Shown here piece by piece: positions 37,481-55,200 of a DNA stretch of 64,000 nt; position 1 is the first letter of the stretch, and every line of letters starts with the position of its first letter. Origin of the DNA: Vitis vinifera (Eukaryota > Streptophyta > Magnoliopsida > Vitales > Vitaceae); contig NC_081822.1 in the NCBI RefSeq assembly GCF_030704535.1, positions 11,215,001-11,279,000 of the forward strand. The letters run 5' to 3'. A program made the translations under genes and the position numbers. Under the pieces are notes generated by a model that was given only the letters and a program-made list of their open reading frames with translations, was not told the DNA's origin and searched no databases.

Positions 37481-38847
37481 TCAACATGAAATAATTTTAA
37501 CATTCATAAATTGATTTGAAGTTTCCAAGGCATGAATGATACTATAATTTTATAACAAAATATGTTTTTATTAGTGAAAGTGGATGAATCCTTTGAAACA
37601 TAATAATTAAAAAGCTTATATTTGGGAATTACTAAAAGAATGTTGCTTTGGAAATAATTTAAAAAAAAAAAGATGAAAAGGCAATTTGTTATCTCATTAT
37701 AACTAGTAATTTAAGGAAACTTTGAAATAAATAATATCAATTTAAAATATTTTTTTCTATTTTTTATCTTTTAGCAAATAATGACATGAATTACCTTACA
37801 TGAGTCCTAGCTATTTGAATATTTAAAGGATAAAAATAAAATAAAATAAAATAAATATTCAAAAATAAATATTTAATAATTAAAAATTATTTAATTACTT
37901 ACTAAAATCAAGTTATATATGTTATTTTAACTATATTTAGATCTAAAATTATGTTATATCCTTTTTATTTTTTGAACCAATTTTTCATGAAAGAGCCATT
38001 TGAAAAATAACTTAATTTTTCTTCACCCACATTCATAGTTTTTTTTTTTCTTTTGAATTAATGGGAAGTTTTTTTGAAAAAAGAAGGTATATTTATTAAT
38101 ATTCCATTTTAAGCCTTTTCTTATATATATATAAATGAGTTATTGAACAAAAACAATTATACTAATGTAATACAAAGGAAGTATTAAATACTTACTTCAA
38201 GATTTTTATTTATTTTCTTTTATTTATTTTTATTTACTTCAAAATTATACTAATGTAATACAAAGGAGGCCATTCTTGTTTGTTGTTTTAAATTAAATAA
38301 TAAAAAAATAAAAATAAATAAAAATAAAAAATTGCATAAGAAATAGAGAAACTCTAACAAAAAATAAAGAAAAAGATGAAGGATCTTGAAGAAGAGACTC
38401 GATGTTGATTTTTATTCCTTGATCTTTGTTATGGATTTTATCTTAATTGAAAATTTTATCCAAGAAAGGAGGAAGTATGGAAAGAACTTGTTATCAAAAT
38501 TAGAAATTGAAAAATAAGAGGGAAATGAAAAGGGAAAGGGAGATAAATGTCATTTTTTTTTTGGGAAAAATAGGGTAATAATGTCCACAAAGGGTTATTT
38601 TATGAAAAAAATCATTTCAAACAATATTTGATTGGTCGAATATAGCATATGATAAGATCAAAAGATGAAATATTATATTATATCTCATGTTTAATTGATG
38701 ATGAAATAAGATAAATTATCAATCACTTATCTTATCTTATATTTAACCAAACATGAGATATAAATATAATAAAATGATAATATATATTATTCACTTTTTT
38801 TTTTTTTTTTTTTATCTTGTTGTAGTATGTGACTCATATTTAATGAA

Positions 38848-38878
<31 letters not shown>

Positions 38879-41239
38879 AAGGCCAAATGTCAGAGCGAAG
38901 TAGGCAGAGTGCGAAGGGCAACGCCTTTGTATTACGATTTAAGGATATTTTTGGAATTTCACTACCTAAAGATTAGTATAAATACCCTTTTTATGTAACC
39001 TCAATTTGATACATAGTGAAAGTCTTCTTTCTTGTCCCGTTGATATAGGCAATTTGTCAAACCACATTAAATCTATTTTCACTATAAATCGTTGCACCTA
39101 AATCAACTTATGTCTTTTCACATGAAAGATGTTAATCCAATGATAAGATATGAGATATTCCATTTATCAAAAATTTAATTTTTATCAATTTTTTACTTTT
39201 TAATATGCTCATTTTACAAAATAATATTTTTTATTATAAATTAAATTTATGGTATAAAAAAGAAAAACTTAAAAAAAATATTTATAAAATAATATTAATA
39301 TATGATATATAAATTATTTTTATACATTAAATAACATAATAAAAAAATTGTAACTTTAAATATTTTATGCATGAATATTGTTAAACATAAATGAAATTTT
39401 ATTTTTTAAAATAGAAAATATTTGAATGTGTTATAATTTTCATTTTAAATATTAAAAATAATATATATTTTATATTATTTTTTATTTATTTGTAAATTAA
39501 ATATAAATATAATATAATATAGCATATCTCATAAATGATATAATATAATATTTTGTTCCTAGCATATGCATATACAAGGATATCATATTTTAGGATTATC
39601 CAATAGGATATGATATCTTAATATATACATATCCTATTTTATCCCGCCAATTAGAGATATCCACGACTTAACAATTTTTTCATGATTTATTATTGTTGTT
39701 AGAGGTTATTTTCAAATTTATTTCATATATCTTTATAGTTGATTTTTTTGAATAATTTTTATTTATCTAATGAAAACTTATATGTATTAAATGATATTTA
39801 CAAAATGAAAGTGTTTTAAAATATTTGTTACAAAGGTATTGAATTAGAAATTTATTAATATGGAAAACATAAGAAAATCTTTCCATTTAAATTATGCCGC
39901 GTGAATTATATGCAGTTGAGTTGAACGTTAGAAGGTAAATAATCATAAAATTAGAATTAAATATTTTATGACTTAAATTTTCCTTAGTTAGATATCAAAT
40001 TATGTTATATCCATTTTTATTTGAAAAAGTAACCTTAACTTTTATAAATCAATTTTATCTTTATTAATTTAAAAACATTTAAAAGTATATGCACTTTTTC
40101 AAAACTCAAATAATTATTTACTAAAATATCATTTTATTTGATAATATTAAATAAAATTAATTTATCATTGATAAAAGCACCTTACAAATGAATATATTAT
40201 TATTTTTTATTATATAATATAAGATATGTAAAAAAAAACTCCAACATCCTCAAATGATAAATAAAATATTTATATTTTTCTAATTAATAATGATTTTATA
40301 TCTTATATTATATAAATCCACTCATCTTCATTAAAAAAATTAAATTGAATAAAAATTTTGTTAGTTGACATCAATAATAAAATAAGAAAATTTAAAATAC
40401 AGTTAAAACTAAAATACTTAAAAATTAAAATACAATTAAAACCAAAAAAATTAAAAATTAAATACAAAATAAAATATCACTCTTATTATATTTTCAAATC
40501 TTTCTCAAATCTATATTTTCTATCATTAGTGTGATTCAACAAAGTGAAAAATAATATTTTATTTTTATCTTTTTAGTTTTAAAGTTTTAAATTTTAATTA
40601 TATTTTTATTTTTTATTTTTTTTTATTTTATTGATCTCAAATTAGTTCTTACTTTTGAAAAAATGTATGAATTTTAAAATATTTTTAAATGGATGAAAAT
40701 AAAATTAATTTATAAAAGTCAAGTTGCTTTTTTATAATATTTATTCATTTATATTCATAGTTTTTTTAAAATTAATTTTAGTTTATCTAATAAAAAAATG
40801 ACTATTTATATTGGGCAATTAATTATTTAACAAAAATAAATTATTGATTGTTTTAGGAGATATATTTATTAATATTCTGTTTTAAGTTTTAACAGTCAAA
40901 GTAGGGCAATAGAGAAATGAAGCACGTGAGAGTTGAGCAGGAGATAAGAGAGAAACACGTGGGAAGTCGGAAGCCACATCCAGCAGCATCGGTCCATCAC
41001 AGAAATAAAATTCCTGCTGTATTATCCACACAGACAGAGAGAGGCCATTCTGATTTTTGGGTCTCTTATTCGAACCCTCTAAGCCACCAGATACTCTCCA
41101 ACTCTCAATATTAACACATCTGGCACTGTATCAAATCCATCAATGCCCTGCGCTTCTGCTCTCCACAATGGCACTTTCTCTATCTAATTCCCTTTTCCCT
41201 CTCTAGACTGTTCCCCCTCCTAACCTCCCAAAGATTCCA
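37481..41239. other. AT-rich intergenic DNA with small repeats
   Basis: No gene recognised. It contains a compound microsatellite of CA then TA units at 38848-38878 and a fold-back element at 38681-38760. Long AT-rich stretches follow up to 40870. The last few hundred bases before 41240 are the promoter and 5' UTR of the LON-domain gene. Confidence 0.5.
38681..38760. repeat. Small fold-back (MITE-like) hairpin
   Basis: TATCTCATGTTT at the left and AAACATGAGATA at the right are exact inverses, 80 bp end to end. A second nested pair (ATAAGATAA and TTATCTTAT) lies inside. It could be a very short MITE or part of one. Confidence 0.6.
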
Positions 41240-42094
41240 ATGGCTCTTCCTCAGCTCATTCCTTCTCCTCCTTCTTCTTCTCTCTCTCGCAAACTCTTCT
41301 TAAACCCTAACTGTAGATTTTTTTCCCCATCATCTTCTGTCATTCCAGTCCCTTCTCTTGCACGTCACCGTCACCACCGTCGCCGGAAAGAGAATTCCCT
41401 CCGCTGCTCCGCATCCTCCTTCTCCGAGAAGCACCACACCGGCTCCCCCAAGTCCGATGACGTCGTCGAACTCCCTCTCTTTCCTCTTCCGTTGGTTCTA
41501 TTTCCCGGGGCCATCCTCCCATTGCAGATCTTTGAGTTCCGATATCGGATGATGATGCACACTCTCTTACAGACGGATCTCCGATTCGGCGTCATCTACT
41601 CCGACGCCACTACCGGCACCGCCGATGTAGGGTGCGTCGGCGAGGTTGTGAAGCACGAGCGCCTCGTCGATGACCGGTTCTTCCTCATTTGCAAAGGGCA
41701 GGAGCGGTTCCGCGTCACGAACTTGGTTCGGACCAAACCCTATTTGGTGGCAGAGGTGACGTGGTTGGAGGATCGGCCCTCCGGCGACGGCGATGAGGAC
41801 TTGGAGGCGTTGGCAAATGAGGTCGAAACCTATATGAAAGACGTAATTCGATTATCGAATCGATTGAATGGGAAGCCGGAAAAGGAGACCCAAGATTTGC
41901 GCCGGAACTTGTTCCCGACGCCGTTCTCGTTCTTTGTTGGTAGCACGTTCGAAGGCGCGCCGAGGGAGCAGCAGGCATTACTGGAATTGGAGGATACATC
42001 TGCGAGGTTGAAAAGGGAGAAGGAAACCTTGAGGAATACCCTGAATTACTTGACGGCAGCATCGGCGGTGAAAGACGTGTTTGCATCTTCGTGA
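41240..42094 (+). CDS. Plastid-type LON substrate-binding-domain protein
   Basis: A single-exon frame of 284 residues. The first 55 or so residues are rich in S, P, R and H and low in acidic residues, like a chloroplast transit peptide. From about residue 74 (VELPLFPLPLVLFPGAILPL) it shows the N-terminal substrate-binding domain of Lon (PUA-like beta fold), with the typical IFEFRYRMM helix start and a GxxGxVV-type turn (VGCVGEVV). A helical C-terminal part follows. The AAA+ and protease domains of true Lon are absent, so this is not an ATP-dependent protease despite the name often used. The role in plastids is unknown. The Arabidopsis relatives I recall are At1g19740 and At1g75460. The coding DNA is much more GC-rich than its surroundings. 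Confidence 0.9.
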   Translation: MALPQLIPSPPSSSLSRKLFLNPNCRFFSPSSSVIPVPSLARHRHHRRRKENSLRCSASSFSEKHHTGSPKSDDVVELPLFPLPLVLFPGAILPLQIFEFRYRMMMHTLLQTDLRFGVIYSDATTGTADVGCVGEVVKHERLVDDRFFLICKGQERFRVTNLVRTKPYLVAEVTWLEDRPSGDGDEDLEALANEVETYMKDVIRLSNRLNGKPEKETQDLRRNLFPTPFSFFVGSTFEGAPREQQALLELEDTSARLKREKETLRNTLNYLTAASAVKDVFASS

Positions 42095-44816
42095 AGGGGT
42101 GAATTGGGCAAAGGTGGAAGAGGGTTCTTTGTTGATTGAGGACACAGAGGGAAGGCAATGTTAAAATATAGGTACCATTGCATACTCTTTGCTTATTGCA
42201 ACCCAAGGATTATGAACCTGTAAATTTTGATGTCTAATCCTATATGCATACTCTAGTTTCTTAGTCATATACCCTGAGATATTACTGTTCATATATGTTT
42301 ATATTTCTTGCTTAGTTAACGGTTCTTTCTTTGGTTTCTTTGAGAAACAACAGTTTTTAGTCTTTCTATCTCCCCAGCCCTGGGATATCAGAGCAAATCT
42401 AAGGGGTATATCAATTAGCTTTTCTTGGAATTGGGTTCATTAGGAATTTTCAATCCAATTTTGTATTGCTAAATTACAATAAAATAAAGGCATATATAGA
42501 GGACTTTACATGACAAGAAATCTATTAGCTAAAACTTTCTCCAGCTTATCAAAGCAAACATGTAGTAGTGAATTTGAAAAATCAATCAAGGAGTGTCTTA
42601 TAGTGACGCATAGTGTGAGCAAAGAAAAAGAAAAACCCATAATGAGATCACTGATCAGTAATTCTGTGATCATAGCATGATACTCAGCTCCACACTCGCT
42701 TGTGCAGCAACCTCTCCCTTTTTTTCCCCTTTCCCATGGATGGGACAATAGTATGGTGTATATAAAATACATAACTTGTTGGGTCACCACAGCACTCATG
42801 CCCCTTTTTAATTTATTGGTGTTCAAACAGTGGGGTGTTTCTGAAAGATGTCTTTATTGATGTTTAAATTTCAGTTTCCCCTTTTTTAAGATGTACTCAC
42901 AAAGAGGCAACTGCCCTTTGTGATCCAGTGGATGTCAATCAGATGGCTGTGTTAAGAGGAATTTCTGCCAATTGTCTATGTAGATTGTCATTGCTTGCAC
43001 CTTAATTTAAGCATGTTGCAGCACAGATGCCTACCCGGTGATATAGAATCCTAGAATCATGCCCTCCTTTGCCTGCCTTTCTTTTTGCACTTTAAGTTGG
43101 TTTTCATTTGCACTGGTTTGCTGTTTTGTTGGAACATAAGTTAAAGCCCTAGGAGTAGCTTCATGTCCAAGTTGGGAACAACAGAATGGTGTGCTTTTCT
43201 GCCGAGTTAGGATTGAAGGGTTATTAGAAAGGTTCTTTACTAAGCCTGATTGAAGCAATAAGGTCTGAATACTTGGATAGCTTGCTATCGGTTAAAGAAA
43301 ACTGAGCCTGTATTTAGCTTGTCCTCCTATTTTATGACAATTATCTTAGGCGATCCCATCCAATTTCAATATGCCTGGTATATCCCTTGTATACACAATT
43401 CGACTTCTTCATTTTGAAGTTTCGGGGTCCAGATATAATAATAATAAAATTAAGCATGATAGGCGACAGGTGTTTTTTTTTTTGTTTTTTTTAAAGAAGT
43501 TAACCTTAAGTCGCAATGTCATTATGCGCCTTTCTATCTTATAAGATAGGAAAAAAAAGAAGAAAATAATTGTTTAGAAATAACTATGATCCCGTTAGAA
43601 AAAAGTTTAGAAATAATTGTTTATTTTTTAAAATAGAAAAATAATTTTTAACTCAGAAAAAAGAAAATAATTTTTTAAGATTTTTTTTTTTGAAAATCGG
43701 TTATTTTTAAGAATAAATTTTAGGTGATTTGGAATATATTTTGTTTAGTGTTTTGAATAATAATAATTAAGAATATGAAAAATATTTGTATTATATATAA
43801 GTGTATGATGTTTTGATGAAAAATAGATTTTAAAAATTATTTTTTATATTTGAGTTTTTAAATAAAAATTTATTCTTAAAATAATTAGAATCTATTTTTC
43901 AGAACTTGCTTTTGAAAATGTTCCCAGATATCCCAATATTTTTGTGGCCGAGAATGCACAATACAGCAACGTGTTAGGTGAAAGATGATATCTGCCCGTC
44001 CAATCTGTCCAGTTTACTTGGACACCTTTTAGCCTGTAGGTCACTCAAAACAGCCTGCAGTCATCATGATTTGATTCATGGTACCAGATGAAAACACCAT
44101 TTTCCCTGTTTTTCTGAAAGCAAACAACCGTCCCTCCATATGCGCTTGTATTCAATTACTACGATATAAGGTCCTGGAAGGCTATTTTGAGCGCCTCCAT
44201 GCATGCTTGTTAAAAAATTCATTTTACAATTTCGAATGTTACATGGCCAATAGAGAGTAGCGTTTGGGTCCGCTATTCAAATGCTTCTCCAATCCAATTA
44301 AATAGAAAAAAAAAATTGAAGAGAAAAATAGGAAACTCTGCTTCGAAAAGAGGAAGCTTGTATGCCAGCTTAGTTGATGATAGCCCAAATTCATGAAACT
44401 AATTTAGTTGGTCAAGAGCAGAGGCTCAACTCAGTACTTAGACCCTTAGTGGAAAGGAGCCCTTTGAAAAAGGCCTCACAGATGACCATTGAGCTACACA
44501 GTGGACGCTCGTCCCCGAGTCTTTTCTCGATATCAAGTGATTTATGGTTCATACGACTCCAACTCAGACCCATGATCAAGACGGTTAGTTGTTTTATTAA
44601 ATTATTCAAAGGGTGCGCAACATTACAAAGCTACAATTATTGAAAACCAATAATACATCAATCAATGTCCTTATTTTATGTGTAACCAAAAAGAAAAAAA
44701 AAAAAAAAATTCTCCACGTCCATAAGTATATTCCTTTTGTGATAGAACATAGAACTAATATAGGGTTAATGTGGTGAGACAAATCACCTCACTAGCACAA
44801 ATGACAGTATCTTCTT
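42095..44816. other. LON-gene 3' region and intergenic DNA
   Basis: The first few hundred bases are the likely 3' UTR of the LON-domain gene. After that no coding frame matches a known family. AT-rich, low-complexity sequence fills about 43460-43920. The bases before 44817 are the 3' UTR side of the convergent protease gene. Confidence 0.5.
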
Positions 44817-49275
<4,459 letters not shown>

Positions 49276-52222
49276 GTTGCAGCAATTCTGCGACCCAACC
49301 AGCTTCTCAAACTTGGGCTGTCTCGATTGTAGTACTGCCCCAAAGGAGAAATGCTTGACCGGCTAAAAAGTAGCGTGTGGTGGTTTCCAAACTCAAAACC
49401 TTCCACCAATCAACGCCAATCTGCCACGTCAGACAACAGGACACACGGCGTCATTTCGTATGGTCAACCTGGTAGGTGGGTTCCCTCGCTCTGCAGTGGA
49501 TCCTAGCTCTAGCTTTACCATTCCGGTTCCGGAAAGCAATAATTTTGTTCATAAAGCGTGACTTTGGCTACCAAGCGAACCCAATGAACCCTTCACGTGC
49601 CCTGCAATGCCATCTATTAAAGTGGTTACTTTCTCGTCATTTTTTTATTGTTGTATTTACTATTTACTCCTCGGATTAAAAAACAAAATTTTAATCCTAA
49701 TTTACTTCCTAACTTTAATCCTAAATCCAATCCTAATGATCAGATTTGGTATGCAAGACATACACCGCCACGTCATGGAATTAAAAAATTCGGAAAGGTC
49801 GAGAAGAAGGCAGCTTCCTAGCGGATATGGCTTGGCAAGCGGTAATGATTGTGGGGGAAGGATACTTGTATACGGTCCATTACGCTTACAACGTGTTGAT
49901 GATTATTTAACAAATTATTTCTCACGCTCGTAACTTTTAGAAGGATATTTTTTACAATCATTTTCTGAAAACATTTTCAATTTAATACCATAGTTGAAAA
50001 TCTAATGACAGATTTTAACAAGAGGTTGGGAGAAAATGAAAATAATAAAAAGAATAAAGTGAGAAAATGAAGAATTTTTATTTTTTTATTTTTTATTTTT
50101 AAATAGAATTTACTATTAATTGAAGGGGCAAAAAAAATAAAGATTCATTCCGTGATGAAAAATGTGGAGGAAAGTGTGACCGTGTGAAAGGGAAGTTTAA
50201 TTCGGGGAGGTTAATTATATTTTGTTTTTTTATGAAAGGTAATTTTGGAATTTTACGATACCATTGATATTTGTAGATTAATTAATGTAATTTTTTAATT
50301 TATAAATTTTAAATTTAAAACAAAATTCAAATAGCATAATTAAGTGACCACTTGTTATAGTTGCCTAGTTGGTTGCACATGTAATTTATAATTTGTTTGA
50401 TGATAATTTTAAGAAATGACTTTAATGTAAAAAGTGTTTTAAAAAAAATATATTAGCTTATTTGATATTAATTTTGGGAAACGCTTCTAATATTTTTAAC
50501 ATAAAAAATTTTAATATTCAAGTATTAAAAATATTATAAACCGTTTTAGTAAAATTATTATGAAACAGTGGTTCTAAGAATTTAAAAAAAAATATAAAAT
50601 ACTTTTAAAAATTTTTAAATCAATGATAATATTGAAAAATTATTTGTAATATTTTTTGGGAAAAAATTTTATGAGTGATTTTTCTAAAAATAGAAAAAAA
50701 TATTTCACTAAAAACATTTCAAGTAAATACGCTCCTTAAGGTAAGTAAAAAAAAAAAAAAAAAACCAATGCAATAAATCAAGATAGTAAAATAAGATGAC
50801 ATGTTGGGGATTTTGGGATTTGAAAGGGCGGAGACTTTTTGTATATAAAAATTAATTTCACAAGCATGTGTCAAGCTTGATTTAAATGAAAAATAAGATT
50901 TATTTTTTATTTATAAAAAAGTGAATTTATTATTTTGCTAAAAAATAATTTTTTTTTAAAAAAAGATGATTTTAATGTAAAGAAAAGGCAGAATGATATA
51001 TCTATTAAGTGTTATATTTTTGTATATATAATACTATTAAGAGCTCGTATAGAAATGATTTTAGAAAAAACTTTTAATATTTTTAATACTTAAAAAGTTT
51101 TATCATTTAAATGTTAAAAAAATTAAAAATATTTTTTAGAATGGTTGACAAACGCATTTTAAAAGTTCTTTTGATAATGATTTAAAAAATATATTTTTGA
51201 CTTAAGAATGTTTTTTTTTAATTAGGTGCTTCACAAAAAATACTTTTAAAATTTTAAAAAATTATTTATAGTTTTTTTAAATAAACATTTTTAGAGTGTG
51301 CTTGATAACTATTTTTAACAACGTTTTTAACCATTCTAATACTCGAATAATAAAAAATTTAAAGTATTAAAAATATTATAAGCGATTCTTATAATCACTC
51401 AAATACGGATTCTTAGAGTATATTAAACAATCATTTTAGGACGTGTTTTTAGTATTTCTAATACTAATATATTTATTTTTTAAATATTAAAAGAATTAGA
51501 AACACTTTCAAAAATCATTATCAAATTAAATATTTTTAAGAATTATTACCAAATACACTTAATTTGATAGTAATTTTAGAAAGTAATCATAATATTTTTA
51601 ATATTTGAAAAATAAATTTTTTTAAGTTCTTAGGAAAATATTTATAGTAAAAATTCTTTTTTTTTTTTTTTTTTTAAGAAAAAACGCTTTTTAAAAGTGG
51701 TTTTATATATATATATATATATTTTTAGGAAAAGAAAAAGAAAAAGAAAAAAAGACGGGCAGAATCCTGTGTGACAAGCCCATTGAGCCCAGCTCGTTTC
51801 TCATGTGCCGCACCAGCAATCAAATCTAGGAAATGGGCAAACCTGGACCGTCCATGCCAAGGATCCATCTAAAATCACAATGTACGAACGGTTTTACATT
51901 CGCTCATTTCCATTGATGCTGACACGGCGGGATCTTAGTGGTGGGTCTAAAGATATTTCCGTCTTTGTAATCTTTAGCGATAGGGATAATGGAAGGCACG
52001 TGTAGGCGTTAGATATCTCACAGGGGGGATCCCAGTGTCCTGATGAAAGAGAGAGGAGGAGAGAGAGAGAGAGAGAGACAGATTGAGTGAGTAGTCTCAA
52101 AGGCAGAACATGCGTCCCTACGCACTTGCAGAGACTCAAACGAACCACGAAGATATATCAGACGCCTTCTGAAACCCTCAGAAGTTAGAAAAATTCTTAA
52201 TAAAATTATACATAAGTGGCGA
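49276..52222. other. Divergent intergenic region and AT-rich DNA
   Basis: Promoters of the protease gene (leftward) and the RanBPM-like gene (rightward) lie at the two ends. No gene is recognised between. About 49960-51720 is AT-rich with many loosely repeated words such as AAATATTTTTAA and TTTTTAGAATT, ending in a (TA)n run near 51706-51721. A GA-rich microsatellite at 52047-52080 is probably in the 5' UTR of the downstream gene. Confidence 0.5.
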
Positions 52223-55200
52223 ATGATGGACGTAGATCCGCGTCAATACGAAAATGCTGTAAGTTCTTTATTTTTTCGGGGTCAATTATTGTTTTTTAAT
52301 TTATGTTTCGTATGTGATTGAATTGGATGATTTCAGGTGAATTGGATTTGGTCTTTTCGATCGGTTTTGGTATCCGTTTAATTGCATTGATTTCAAATGT
52401 TGACCTTTTTCAGAATTAATGATTGAAACCCTAGGCTTTTGTCTTCTTGTCTCAGTTTGAATTTTTAATTATTTTATTTACTTGGTTTGTGCTCTTCTCA
52501 CTAATTTGATGAAGTAGTTGCGGTTTTGGATATCAATCAGGGCTGAAAGTTTATTGTTTTCCCCTTTTTATTTAAATTTTTGGGAGGGATGACTCTGTAC
52601 ATGATTGTGTTAAATATACAAAATTTGGATGTAAACCTTAAGAATAGATGGATGGTTTTCTGGAGGATTGAAGGTGATCAAAACTAGACCAGTTGCATGT
52701 GCTCAATGGGGGTAGTTACAGATAGATAGAGGAGATGGAATTCTGATGATAGAGAATGAATTATGACCGCATCGGCATTACCTGATTGAGTTGCTTTATG
52801 GTCATCTTGAAATTGTTTATGGCATACTAAAATGACACTAAGAGGGGGAAAGTTAGTAAACAAACTCATGCCTCGTCTGGATAGCTTCCTGTTTTTTGCT
52901 TTAGAAGGAAGTTAAAGCTAAAGTCACAAATTTTAAAGGGTAATATTGATATTGTAAAAGTTATATTGAATATGAAAAAAGTTCTCATATAAGCCAAAAA
53001 AGAACTTCTACATGAAACAGGATTTTGCTGATTTCCATATTAATTTTTTTTTGAAGCCATAAGCTTTTTGAACAGAATTAGCTAAACTGATATAAAAATG
53101 CTTATTGACCTTAAAAAAAGAGTTTTTGGCTTCTTGATCCAAGTAAGGCCTTAATAATTTAGGTGAGGTTTGGTAAAATTGAAAAATTAGTACTTAATGC
53201 CTTAAGATAATTTAATCTAGATTTGGCTTAACTTATTGACTTTACACTTGTTATTTAATTCTTAATTTAGATTTTGCTTAATTTATTGATCGTAAAATTA
53301 TAACTTAGTGCTTGCTTGGATATACTTCTTGTTTTCTATTTTTTTAAAAATAGAAAATATTAATACCGTGTATAGAAAATACAATAATTCTTATATAAAA
53401 GGTATGAACTTATCTTATATTCTTAAAAATTACTTTTAAAATTTAAGGTCATAAAAAAATTTAATTTGTCATTTTTTTTAAATAGTTTTTAAAAGATATT
53501 TTCTTTTTAAGGTAACTTTTAAAAAGTTTTTGCATTGTATATAGGTGTTACCTATGTTGCATGGGGTTGGGTACGAGTATTTGATTTGTGTATGTGTTTA
53601 AGTGTTTGATCTATCACTACTCAAATTTTAGGTTATAAGTACTATACTAAAACTGATCCAAAAAACTGGTATGGGCATTGTGATGCAACATGATAAAAGA
53701 AAAATCAATTGAAAATAAATTGGAAGTAATGATATACTTTTTAAAAGCTCCAATCTTTTCTCTCTAATGCTTTTTTTCCTTCTTAGTCTTAAATATTCTT
53801 AAAAAAATTCACTTTTCAACTAACTATTCTTTTTCCCTGACTTAATTGTTACTAAGAAAGTTGAAAGAATAAAAGGATATCAATAAAAAAATCAAACAGA
53901 CACACCCAAAGTAACATATGAGTGTCCAACAAGGATCCCATACCCACACCCATGTCATTTCATGTCGATATGGGTATGTTGGTTGAAATTGAAGGATTCG
54001 GGTATCATAAGTAGTTACTATTGTTTTTAGTGAGCGCTTGAGCAATATGATTCATGATACTTCATTTAGCAAGAACTGAAAAACAGATTTATTGCCCATT
54101 ATAATCCTAGGTTTAGTGAGCACTTTAGTTATGTGATTCATGATACCTCATGCAGCAAGGACTGAAAAACAGATTTATTGCCCTCCAAAATCATTTTCAA
54201 GGCCAAGGTCTTTTGCAAGATTATGGGTTTTGGCCTTGCTAGTGGCTCATAATAAAGTTTATTCCAATGACATGCATCAAATTAGAAGATCAAGAAACCT
54301 CTTCCCCTGAATACTTGTGTCATATAAAAGGAGCAACAAGATAACCAGCTCTCTTTGGATGTCCATTAACAAAATATTTTATGGGGTTCCACTTTGGTCC
54401 ATAATGAGATAACTGAGAGCAGTGCTTTCTAGAGATATACTTCCTTACTGCACATCTGTAAGAAGTACCCTTTCGATTGGGTGAAATGAAGTTTTGACAA
54501 GAACACTTCAAGAAATTTGGGTCAAGTCAGGATACAAGGATCATTTAGGCTTACTCTAAACCAGCAGGGATAGGATGCGGTAGTAGAGATAAGGTTCTTG
54601 CCTCTACATTGTACTTGAACTTCAAGTCCATGTACCCATGATACCCGGATATTTATCCAAACCAATGACCTATAGTCATTAAGCTTGTTCAATAAAATAA
54701 CTTAATAACATTAGTTAAAGTTAAAATTGATTTAAAGTAGTATGTTAAAACTCTCATGGCCAAAAACTCCTAACTTCCTATCAAGAGTTGGCCACAAATA
54801 TCAGTTATTTCCTCCATTTTTCTCTCTCATAGGCTCATTATATAATATTAATAAGGATAAATATATCAGATTAAATCATTTCAAAAAGTTTTTAAGTTAG
54901 TTTTACCGAAAATAACCTTAATACTTAAATAAGAATTAAATCATAAATTTTAAGTTAATAAATTTAGCAAGATCATATTAAGCTATCTTGAGTTGTTAAG
55001 TATTAAGTTTTTAGTTTTACCGAATCCCACCTATGCATATGTTTGTGAACACATGCATGGGCTTTTCTAAGCACTTTAGAATTCACTTGTTTAAGCTTAT
55101 TCGAACAATAAGTTATGCGTTAATTTTGGCGGCTGAACATTCTACTAATAACCTTTCTCAAGTTGAGTGTGTCTTGTAGTTTATGATATGACACATGATT

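Noticed and set aside
41715-42206. 163-codon minus-strand frame opposite the LON-domain gene
   Set aside because: Antisense shadow of a GC-rich coding region; proline- and arginine-rich with no domain.
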